Source: Verrucomicrobiota bacterium
Lineage (GTDB): Bacteria; Verrucomicrobiota; Verrucomicrobiia; Chthoniobacterales; Terrimicrobiaceae
NCBI GenBank assembly: GCA_026398285.1
Contig: JAPLTI010000120.1
Span: 1-18,235 of the forward strand
Direction: 5' to 3'
Length of the DNA stretch: 18,235 nucleotides
Part shown: piece after piece, positions 6,455 to 12,887 of the stretch
Numbering within the stretch: the stretch's first letter is position 1
How the letters are laid out: each line of letters opens with the position of its first letter
The notes under the pieces: generated by a model
Database searches by the model: none
Told to the model about the DNA's origin: nothing
What the model saw: only the letters and a program-made list of their open reading frames with translations
Program-made: the position numbers and the translations under genes

Positions 6455-7267
6455 ATGGCAACAAACCTTTTTGATCTCTCCGAAGAAGTCGCTGTGGTTA
6501 TTGGCGCAACAGGCGTCCTCGGCGGTAGCATGGCGGTCGCCCTCGCCTCCGCCGGAGCCATTGTGGTAGTCGCTGGACGGAATGCTGAACGCGGTGCCCA
6601 ACGATCAGCAGAAATCCAAAAAACCGGCGGACGCGCTGCATTTATCGAATGCGATGCCACCGACCGCGAGAGCCTAGAGGAACTTCTTAAAGCAACGACC
6701 GAGCGCTTCGGCGTCCCATCCGTCCTCGTGAATGCCGCCGGCGGAAACGACCCTCGCGTCACAGTGACGCCTGAAAATCCCTTCTCGCAAATCGCCGCTG
6801 AGGATTGGACGGCGAGCTTCGATCTCAACCTCGTCGGCGGCGCATTGCTGCCATGCCAAGTTATCGGCCAGGCGATGGTGGACGCAGGTCGAGGCAGTAT
6901 TATCAATGTCGCCAGCGCTTCCGCACACATTCCTCTTTCCCGCGTGGTGGCCTACTCCGCCGCCAAGGCCGCCGTTCTGAATCTCACCAACTTCCTCGCT
7001 CGCGAGTGGGCGACCTCCGGCGTGCGCGTGAATTCCATCACTCCCGGATTCTTTCCCGCCGAACAAAATCTCCGTCTCCTCTTCAATCCCGATGGCTCGA
7101 CCACTCCCCGCGCCGCAGCCATTCTGGGTCACACGCCCATGGCTCGATTCGGCGAGGCCGAGGAACTCTCTGGCGCAGTCATTTTCCTGGCCAGCCCGAA
7201 TGCCAGCTCATTCGTCACCGGCACGGACATCCGCATCGACGGCGGCTTCCTCTCCCAGACAATCTGA
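6455..7267 (+). CDS. SDR oxidoreductase resembling D-mannonate oxidoreductase / gluconate 5-dehydrogenase
   Basis: A 270-residue classical short-chain dehydrogenase. The cofactor loop is GATGVLG (17-23), NAAGG is at 93-97, a structural Asn is at 125, and the catalytic set is Ser154, Tyr167 and Lys171 in YSAAK. Several stretches match the SDR-type D-mannonate (fructuronate) oxidoreductase subgroup rather than general FabG: the long NAAGGNDP loop, PGFFPAEQNLRLLF (198-211) and ILGHTPMARFGEAEEL (223-238). Such enzymes use NAD(P)H to interconvert fructuronate and mannonate in hexuronate breakdown; annotators often call them gluconate 5-dehydrogenase. Neighbours give no sugar-acid pathway context, so substrate remains open. 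ATG 6455 removes the poorly conserved upstream extension starting at 6326 or 6365. It diverges from folE2 across 88 bases and precedes hisG by 53 bases. Confidence 0.88.
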   Translation: MATNLFDLSEEVAVVIGATGVLGGSMAVALASAGAIVVVAGRNAERGAQRSAEIQKTGGRAAFIECDATDRESLEELLKATTERFGVPSVLVNAAGGNDPRVTVTPENPFSQIAAEDWTASFDLNLVGGALLPCQVIGQAMVDAGRGSIINVASASAHIPLSRVVAYSAAKAAVLNLTNFLAREWATSGVRVNSITPGFFPAEQNLRLLFNPDGSTTPRAAAILGHTPMARFGEAEELSGAVIFLASPNASSFVTGTDIRIDGGFLSQTI

Positions 7268-7320
7268 CCATCCGGCAAAACCACTCTTTTCAATACTCGA
7301 CCCAAAATTCCGCAGCTCTC

Positions 7321-8199
7321 ATGGAACAAAAAATTCTCACAATCGGCCTCCCCTCCGGCAGCCTCATGGAGCCAACCATCGCCCTCTTTGCAAAAGCAGG
7401 CTACGCGATTTCCGGCTCCAGCCGCTCCTACCGTCCCTCGGTGGACGACCCCGAGCTTCGCATCCGCCTTCTCCGCGCCCAGGAAATCAGCCGCTATATC
7501 GAGCATGGGTATCTGGACTGCGGCATCACGGGACATGACTGGGTCGAGGAAAATGGCTCGGATGTCGAAGAGGTCGTCAAACTTCCCTACAGCAAGGCCA
7601 CTGCAAATCCGACCCGCTGGGTGCTCGTCGTGCCCGAGGATTCTCCGGTCAAAACAACCCGCGACCTTGATGGCAAGCGCGTCGCCACGGAGGCGGTCGG
7701 CATAACCCGCCGCTTTTTCGAACGCGCCGGAGTGAAGGCCGAAGTCGAATTTTCCTGGGGCGCCACTGAAGTCAAAGTGCCAGATCTCGTCGACGCCATT
7801 GTGGACATCACAGAGACCGGATCGTCGCTCCGCGCGAACAAACTCCGCATCGTGGACACGCTCATGGAATCTTATCCCGCGCTCTTTGCGAACCGCTCCG
7901 CATGGGCGAATGACTGGAAGCAGGAAAAGATTCGCCACCTCGCACTTCTCCTCAAAGGCGCCCTCGCCGCGAGGGATCTCGTGGGCTTGAAAATGAACCT
8001 TCCCGAGTCCGGCTTGAAAAAATTGCTTGAGGCATTGCCCGCATTACGGAATCCTACCGTTTCGCCTTTGGCCCAACCCGGATGGGTCGCCATCGAAACG
8101 GTGATCGAAGAGAAAATCGTGCGCGAGATCATTCCCAGCCTGAAAAATCTCGGCGCTGAAGGGATCATCGAGTATCCACTCAACAAAGTCGTATATTAG
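7321..8199 (+). CDS. hisG: ATP phosphoribosyltransferase, long form
   Basis: A 292-residue enzyme catalysing the first step of histidine synthesis, ATP plus PRPP to phosphoribosyl-ATP. The start is MEQKILTIGLPSGSLMEPT, with LPSGSL the usual N-terminal nucleotide-contact strand. YLDCGITGHDWVEENG (64-79) matches the D-x-GITG-x-D signature, and DAIVDITETGSSLRAN (158-173) is the PRPP-binding loop (D-x-TG-x-SL-x-N). The extra 80 or so C-terminal residues, ending GIIEYPLNKVVY, form the ACT-like regulatory domain of the long (hexameric) HisG form, so the enzyme should not need HisZ and should be feedback-inhibited by histidine. No other his genes are nearby. The frame is open from 6805 through the SDR gene, but homology begins exactly at ATG 7321. 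No clear ribosome binding site precedes it. Confidence 0.96.
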   Translation: MEQKILTIGLPSGSLMEPTIALFAKAGYAISGSSRSYRPSVDDPELRIRLLRAQEISRYIEHGYLDCGITGHDWVEENGSDVEEVVKLPYSKATANPTRWVLVVPEDSPVKTTRDLDGKRVATEAVGITRRFFERAGVKAEVEFSWGATEVKVPDLVDAIVDITETGSSLRANKLRIVDTLMESYPALFANRSAWANDWKQEKIRHLALLLKGALAARDLVGLKMNLPESGLKKLLEALPALRNPTVSPLAQPGWVAIETVIEEKIVREIIPSLKNLGAEGIIEYPLNKVVY

Positions 8200-8234
8200 T
8201 TCAAGATTAGTTTACAACGCAGTCCCGAAATCCC

Positions 8235-8339
8235 ATGGGTTCCATTAAAAAGAAGAGAAAGTCAAAAATCGCAAAACACAAACGCCGCAAGCGGATGAAA
8301 GAAAACCGCCACAAAAAGCGTTTGCGCTACAAGTCGTAG
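8235..8339 (+). CDS. AURKAIP1/COX24-domain small basic protein (likely ribosome-associated)
   Basis: A 34-residue frame beginning MGSIKKKRKSKIAKHKRR and ending RLRYKS, with about 19 Lys or Arg residues. The pattern of KKKRK, then a K-x-x-KHKRRKR-x-K block, then NRHKKR matches the very short bacterial AURKAIP1/COX24-domain proteins, whose mitochondrial relative is ribosomal protein mS38. Bacterial versions are found in Bacteroidota and Verrucomicrobiota-type genomes and are thought to bind rRNA. Coding pressure is supported by the intact frame with the expected Met-Gly-Ser start and the family's length. It sits 35 bases after hisG on the same strand, with no clear ribosome binding site, and a GC hairpin follows within 7 bases of the stop. 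It is too short for routine gene finding and easily missed. Confidence 0.85.
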   Translation: MGSIKKKRKSKIAKHKRRKRMKENRHKKRLRYKS

Positions 8340-8345
8340 AATGGC

Positions 8346-8366
8346 TCCGCCGCCTCGTGCGGCGGA
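8346..8366 (+). terminator. GC hairpin after the AURKAIP1-like gene
   Basis: TCCGCCGC (8346-8353) and GCGGCGGA (8359-8366) form a perfect 8-bp stem around CTCGT, starting 6 bases after the stop codon. There is no U-tract (CCTTCCATT follows), so it is a weak intrinsic terminator, an RNA-stabilising 3' hairpin or an attenuating element for the lipoprotein gene. Its position argues against using the ATG at 8341 as the lipoprotein start. Confidence 0.45.
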
Positions 8367-8475
8367 CCTTCCATTCCCACGGATTGCCTGCGGGTTTACA
8401 AATACCCCGCCTCCTGTTCGCATGAAAGCCTACCGTTTCGAGCGGTCATCAGCACCTGCGTTTAGATGGTTGAGA

Positions 8476-9009
8476 ATGACCGGTTTTTTTACCATCCGGT
8501 CTCTGATCTGTATTGGGCTATTGAGTGCCTGCCAAACGAAGAGGGTGGTTAAGGCACCGTCCGAAGCCGCGATCACAGGTGTATCAACGGCAGGTTCATC
8601 AGCTCGTCAGGTAGTTCCGCGCGCACCGAAACCGACAGTGCCATCTGCTCGGCAAGAGCAACCCGGTTCCGTTCTTCCACCGCGACCCCAAGCCGTTTCA
8701 GCGCAGGTTGGAGAACGCTTGCGATCGTCCTTTGAAGTCGCGGACATTGACGGCGAAAGCATCTGGGTTCGAAAATCCTCCGCCCAAGCCGCAGCACCTT
8801 CGCTGTTCGAAGAAGCCATCATTCTCGGCAAGCTTCGTTCTTTTTTGAAATTATCCTCCGCCTCCGCAAAGCAGTCCGTCACATTCCACAACGGAACGGC
8901 GACCGTGAGTTTGTCGCCGAAGATCAACTCCGGCACAGCATCGGTCTTGATTGCAAAAATGCTCTCGCTGGATGGCGTGAACGAGGTGCGCGCAGGCTTC
9001 GGCGACTAA
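8476..9009 (+). CDS. Small lipoprotein of unknown function
   Basis: A 177-residue exported lipoprotein. From ATG 8476 it begins MTGFFTIRSLICIGLLSAC, a short signal peptide ending in the lipobox LSAC with Cys19 as the lipidated residue. Residues 25-90 are low-complexity, rich in Pro, Ala, Ser and Gln, and look like a flexible tether. The C-terminal 90 residues are more ordered and end in SVTFHNGTATVSLSPKI and a final LSLDGVNEVRAGFGD, which loosely recalls a BON-like alpha/beta repeat, but that is too weak to assign. In-frame ATGs at 8341 and 8422 would bury the signal peptide and are less likely. The stop is 5 bases from the stop of the convergent glpD. I do not recognise the family. Confidence 0.7.
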   Translation: MTGFFTIRSLICIGLLSACQTKRVVKAPSEAAITGVSTAGSSARQVVPRAPKPTVPSARQEQPGSVLPPRPQAVSAQVGERLRSSFEVADIDGESIWVRKSSAQAAAPSLFEEAIILGKLRSFLKLSSASAKQSVTFHNGTATVSLSPKINSGTASVLIAKMLSLDGVNEVRAGFGD

Positions 9010-9014
9010 TACCA

Positions 9015-10589
9015 TCAGGATTCCGGTTGCAAGTAGCCTTTGGCCAGCTCCGTAAATTCGGCCACTTGAGCCTCCACCCAAGCCTTGTCCCGGCCGAGTT
9101 CTTTGGCCAGCAAGACGGCCACCTTCGGCGCTGACTCGATGGCAGCGCGAGCATCCAAAAGAAGCGCCCGTGTGCGGCGGGAAAGCACATCCTCCACCGT
9201 GCGCGCCTGCTCTTGCCGCGCAGCTTGAACGACCGCCACCATCTGGTAAGGCAGGCGGGGGTGTAGAAATTCTCCCAGCGACGCGTCCTCCTGCACAAGC
9301 GCGAGCACATCGGCGGCTTCGCTGCCATAGACTGCAAGCCAATCCGGCAGAGGCTCCGCATTGGGACTGCGCCAGCCATGAAGTTGCAGATTTTCGGTGA
9401 CGCACGCGCGGTCTTCAAGACCCGCGAGAGTGATGGCTTTATCGAGCGTGTCCTCCGCCATTTGCCGGTAGGTCGTCCACTTTCCTCCTACAATCGTTAC
9501 CAAGCCGCCATCCGAAACAAGAACCTCGTGATTTCTCGAAATCGCTTTCGTGGCCGTGCCATCCTTACCGGGCGGGCGGACCAACGGACGCTGACCTGCA
9601 AACACAGCAAGTATGTCTTTTTCCTCTGGATCGCGGGCCAGATACCGCGCGGCATTGCGCAGAATAAAACCTATCTCCTCCTTCATGGCACGAGGCTCCA
9701 GATCGGCATGATCCATCGGCGTATCGGTGGTTCCAACCAGCACCTTGCCATGCCACGGGATCACAAAGAGAACGCGTCCATCGTCCGTGTGGGGCACCAT
9801 AACCGCGGAATCACCCTGTAAAAACGAGCGATCAAAAACCAAATGCACCCCTTGGCTTGGCTGCACGGCGCGTTGGGCCTTGGCGTCATCCATGAGACGA
9901 ATTTCGTCACTGAAAATTCCGGTGGCATTCACCACCACACGGGCCTTGACCTGATAGTCAGTGCCCGTTTCGACATCCGTAAAATGAACACCACTCACGA
10001 GGCCGTCTGTTTTTGCCAGACCAGTCACGCGCGAGTGATTGAGCGCACAGGCACCATGATGAACGGCCGTTCGCGCCAGAGTGATCGCGAGCCGGGCATC
10101 GTCAAACTGCCCGTCAAAATACTCCACACCTCCAAGCAAGTGTTCCGCCTCGATATTTGGAATGCGTGCCATCGTCTCCTCGCGCGAGAGCAAATGTGAC
10201 GGCGCAAGGTTCAGCTTGCCCGCCAAGGCGTCGTAAACTTTGAGTCCGATGCCGAAAAACGGACCCTCCCACCACTGATAACGGGGCACGATGAAAGACA
10301 AATGATGAACGAGATGCGGCGCGTTGCGGTGCATGAGTCCGCGTTCGCGCAGGGCCTCCAGGACGAGGGGTATGTCACCCTGCTCGAGATAACGAACCCC
10401 TCCATGCACGAGCTTGGTGCTGCGGCTGGATGTGCCTTTCGCAAAATCCGAGGCTTCGAGCAGGATTGTGCGGAAGCCGCGCGTGGCGGCATCCACCGCC
10501 ACCCCCAGACCAGTAGCCCCGCCGCCAATGATGGCCACATCCCACTCGGGGACTTGTTCGACTTGCTGCAGAAGTTTTTTTCGATTCAT
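9015..10589 (-). CDS. glpD: Aerobic glycerol-3-phosphate dehydrogenase
   Basis: A 524-residue membrane-associated flavoenzyme that oxidises sn-glycerol-3-phosphate to dihydroxyacetone phosphate and passes electrons to quinone. The N terminus has the FAD-binding motif GGGATGLG (22-29) and the family block TSSRSTKLVHGGVRYLEQGD. Further markers are VVVNATGIFSDEIR, VMVPHTDDGRVLFVIPWHGKVLVGTTDTP and LVTIVGGKWTTYRQMAEDTL, then a C-terminal DAO-C-type helical domain. Length is normal. The start at ATG 10589 is favoured because GGGAGA lies just upstream, one of the few good ribosome binding sites in this window; ATG 10604 is in frame too. The first 215 bases of this gene also lie in the out-of-phase 3' extension of glpK. 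It is the last gene of glpF-glpK-glpD. Confidence 0.96.
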   Translation of the reverse strand: MNRKKLLQQVEQVPEWDVAIIGGGATGLGVAVDAATRGFRTILLEASDFAKGTSSRSTKLVHGGVRYLEQGDIPLVLEALRERGLMHRNAPHLVHHLSFIVPRYQWWEGPFFGIGLKVYDALAGKLNLAPSHLLSREETMARIPNIEAEHLLGGVEYFDGQFDDARLAITLARTAVHHGACALNHSRVTGLAKTDGLVSGVHFTDVETGTDYQVKARVVVNATGIFSDEIRLMDDAKAQRAVQPSQGVHLVFDRSFLQGDSAVMVPHTDDGRVLFVIPWHGKVLVGTTDTPMDHADLEPRAMKEEIGFILRNAARYLARDPEEKDILAVFAGQRPLVRPPGKDGTATKAISRNHEVLVSDGGLVTIVGGKWTTYRQMAEDTLDKAITLAGLEDRACVTENLQLHGWRSPNAEPLPDWLAVYGSEAADVLALVQEDASLGEFLHPRLPYQMVAVVQAARQEQARTVEDVLSRRTRALLLDARAAIESAPKVAVLLAKELGRDKAWVEAQVAEFTELAKGYLQPES

Positions 10590-12033
10590 AGCTTGGTCTC
10601 CCATTTTTGAGCGGCGCGGTTTCAGCCTCGAAAAGACGCTCGGTATTTCGGATTGCAGAGAGGGCGTCGATATCAGGCCAAATGCCTGCGCCGAGGCCCG
10701 CCAGCATCGCGGCACCGAGAGCCGTGCTTTCGATGTTCACTGGACGCTCGACTTCGACTCCAAGAATATCAGCCTGCGTTTGCATAAGCAGGTCACTGGC
10801 ACAGGCGCCACCATCCACCCGAAGGGTTGTGATTTTTTTTGCGGAGTCTTTTTCCATGGCGGCCACGAGGTCGGCCACTTGCAAGGCGATGCCGTCGAGC
10901 GTTGCGCGGGCTATATGCGCGGCAGTCGTTCCACGCGTCATCCCAAGCAGTGCGCCCCTCGCCGCAGAATCCCAATACGGCGCTCCAAGTCCAGTGAAAG
11001 CGGGAACAAGCACGACACCACCGCTGTCAGGAACGCGCGCTGCAAGTTCATTGACCTCGGGGGCGGAGCGGATGATTCCCAGTCCATCGCGAAGCCATTG
11101 GATCGATGCACCGCCCATGAACACGCTGCCCTCGAGCGCGTATTCCATGGGGCCGTCACCAATCCTCCAAGCCACTGTTGTGAGGAGGCGATTCGAACTC
11201 GCGATGGCCTCCGCGCCGGTGAAAACCAATAAAAAACATCCCGTGCCGTAGGTGCACTTCACCATTCCCGGCCTGGTGCAAAGCTGGCCGAAGAGCGCGC
11301 TCTGCTGGTCGCCAATAGCGCTACAAATCGGCACCGAATGCCCCAAAAACGAGGTATTGATATCAGCCAACCGGCCGCTACTGGAGACAATTTTGGGCAG
11401 AACCGCTTCGGGAATTCCAAAACGGGCCAATAGCTCGGGATCCCAACAGCCGAGGCGAATGTTCATGAGCATCGTGCGCGAGGCGTTGCTTACATCCGTG
11501 ACATGGGTTTTGCCCCCGCTGAGCTTGTAAATGAGCCAGCTATCAATGGTTCCGACAGCCAACTCACCGACAAGCGCGCGTGTGTGACCATTCGGAATCT
11601 CGCCCAGAATCCAGCGGATTTTACTGGCCGAAAAATAGGGATCGAGAAGCAGTCCAGTGCGTTCTTGAACAAGGGCCTCCCTGCCCTCGACGCGCAAGGC
11701 ATCCATGAACGCCCCCGTTCGCCGGTCTTGCCACACGATGGCCGGATGCACCGGTTCGCCGGTCGCGCGGTCCCAGACCACCACAGTCTCACGCTGGTTT
11801 GTGATGCCTGCGGCGGCAATATCCTGCGGCTTGATTCCAGCCTTCGCCACCGCCTCCCGGGCTGTCGAAACGATGGAGTCCCAAATCTCCGAGGCATCGT
11901 GCTCAACCCAGCCGGGCTGAGGAAAATGTTGGGTAAACTCGCGCTGGGCGGACGCAACCGGTCGCAGGAATTCGTCGTAAATAATCGACCGCGAACTCGT
12001 CGTTCCTTGGTCGAGGGCAAGGATGTATTTCAT
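10375..12033 (-). CDS. glpK: Glycerol kinase with an oversized, out-of-family C terminus
   Basis: GlpK phosphorylates glycerol with ATP to sn-glycerol-3-phosphate. FGGY-kinase landmarks are present: MKYILALDQGTTSSRS at the start (ATP phosphate loop), GWVEHDASEIW, ITNQRETVVVWDRATGEP (glycerol site), IVWQDRRT, YGTGCFLL and the late DGGACASDLLMQTQADILG. Up to about Phe468 the protein matches the family. Beyond that, where a normal GlpK has a short helix with a conserved Trp and stops at about 495-505 residues, this frame has SYESKKTSAAS and then runs on to residue 552. Roughly the last 50 residues (WRRGYWSGGGGGCRHARLP and on) are an out-of-phase reading of the glpD FAD domain. Either the stop codon was lost, or a frameshift or sequence error lies near 10540-10630. 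The start at ATG 12033 is 4 bases after the glpF stop. Confidence 0.92.
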   Translation of the reverse strand: MKYILALDQGTTSSRSIIYDEFLRPVASAQREFTQHFPQPGWVEHDASEIWDSIVSTAREAVAKAGIKPQDIAAAGITNQRETVVVWDRATGEPVHPAIVWQDRRTGAFMDALRVEGREALVQERTGLLLDPYFSASKIRWILGEIPNGHTRALVGELAVGTIDSWLIYKLSGGKTHVTDVSNASRTMLMNIRLGCWDPELLARFGIPEAVLPKIVSSSGRLADINTSFLGHSVPICSAIGDQQSALFGQLCTRPGMVKCTYGTGCFLLVFTGAEAIASSNRLLTTVAWRIGDGPMEYALEGSVFMGGASIQWLRDGLGIIRSAPEVNELAARVPDSGGVVLVPAFTGLGAPYWDSAARGALLGMTRGTTAAHIARATLDGIALQVADLVAAMEKDSAKKITTLRVDGGACASDLLMQTQADILGVEVERPVNIESTALGAAMLAGLGAGIWPDIDALSAIRNTERLFEAETAPLKNGRPSYESKKTSAASRTSPRVGCGHHWRRGYWSGGGGGCRHARLPHNPARSLGFCERHIQPQHQARAWRGSLSRAG

Positions 12034-12037
12034 AAAA

Positions 12038-12781
12038 TCAAAAGGGTCCGAGTGCCCTGTGAAGCAATGCGGCAAGGACCGCTCCGATCAAGGGGCCTGC
12101 CACCGGAATCCACGAGTAAGACCAGTCGCTTCCCGTTTTTCCGGAGATCGGCAAAATGGCATGCATGAGGCGAGGCCCAAGATCCCGTGCGGGATTGATG
12201 GCATATCCGCTGGGCCCGCCCAACGAGAGGCCGATGGACCAGACCAAAAGCCCGACCGGAAGGGCGCCGAGCGCTCCCAGATCGATTGGAAAAACTCCGA
12301 TGCCTGGCGGTTCGCCGCTGGCGCCCTTCATGCAAAAGACACCGAAGATAAGAACGAAGGCTCCTATGATCTCACAAGCCAGGTTCGATGGAATGGAGCG
12401 AATCGCTGGGGCCGTGCAAAAAGCCGCCCGCTTTGCCTCGCCGTCTTCCGTGATTTTCCAGTGGGAAAAAAAGGCCACCCAGACAATAGCCGAGCCGGTC
12501 ATTGCGCCGAGCATCTGCGCCAGAATGTAGGAGGGAATACTCTCCCAAGGGAAGTGATTCGAGAGCGCCATGGCCACGGACACAGCGGGATTCAAGTGTC
12601 CACCGCTGACCCGGCCAACAGCGAAGACAGCGACAAAAACGGCCATCGCCCAACCCGCTGTGATAACGATCCATCCAGCGCCCTCGCCCTTGCTCTTATT
12701 AAGAACGACAGTTGCCACCACGCCGTTTCCGAGGACAATCAATGACGCGGTTCCAATGAATTCTGCCAATGCGGGGGACAT
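12038..12781 (-). CDS. glpF: Glycerol facilitator (aquaglyceroporin)
   Basis: A 247-residue inner-membrane channel for glycerol of the MIP family, with six membrane helices and two half-helix loops. The two NPA boxes are HLNPAVS (Asn64) and INPARDLGPR (Asn196). The Asp after the second NPA-Arg (Asp200) is the usual mark of glycerol rather than water channels. By alignment with E. coli GlpF, the selectivity-filter positions are Trp44, Tyr193 (Phe in E. coli) and Arg199, again a glycerol-type pore. ATG 12781 (MSPALAEFIGTASLIVLG) matches the family start; the open frame to 12862 adds an unconserved leader. It is the first gene of the operon, ending 4 bases before glpK, and diverges from uvrA across about 106 bases. 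Confidence 0.95.
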   Translation of the reverse strand: MSPALAEFIGTASLIVLGNGVVATVVLNKSKGEGAGWIVITAGWAMAVFVAVFAVGRVSGGHLNPAVSVAMALSNHFPWESIPSYILAQMLGAMTGSAIVWVAFFSHWKITEDGEAKRAAFCTAPAIRSIPSNLACEIIGAFVLIFGVFCMKGASGEPPGIGVFPIDLGALGALPVGLLVWSIGLSLGGPSGYAINPARDLGPRLMHAILPISGKTGSDWSYSWIPVAGPLIGAVLAALLHRALGPF

Positions 12782-12796
12782 ATTCGGAAAGCTATG

Positions 12797-12841
12797 AATC
12801 CCGCTTCGCTTCGCAAGGCATTTTCGAACAGGCGCGGGATT
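12797..12841. promoter_or_regulatory. Inverted repeat in the glpF-uvrA divergent spacer
   Basis: AATCCCGC (12797-12804) and GCGGGATT (12834-12841) are perfect inverted arms, with a smaller inner pair TTCG (12805-12808) and CGAA (12825-12828). The element sits 15 bases upstream of glpF and 46 bases upstream of uvrA, so it could be an operator for either gene or a leader hairpin. No LexA-type box of the E. coli or B. subtilis kind is visible in the spacer. Confidence 0.35.
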
Positions 12842-12887
12842 TGCATTTGGATTCATGCGCACTCTGTTCCAAACTGCTCAACGCCCT

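Noticed and set aside
6367..6930. N-terminal extension of the folE2 frame to 6930
   Set aside because: It is antisense to the SDR gene and FolE2 homology begins right after ATG 6366.
6805..7320. Upstream extension of the hisG frame
   Set aside because: Out-of-phase reading of the SDR gene; HisG homology starts at ATG 7321.
8341..8475. ATG 8341 as lipoprotein start
   Set aside because: It would put 45 residues before the signal peptide and make the hairpin at 8346-8366 coding; ATG 8476 gives a standard lipoprotein signal.
10414..11251. Plus-strand frames antisense to glpK and glpD (272 and 214 codons)
   Set aside because: They mirror GC-rich codons of clearly identified glp genes, contain no recognisable motif and overlap each other in different phases.
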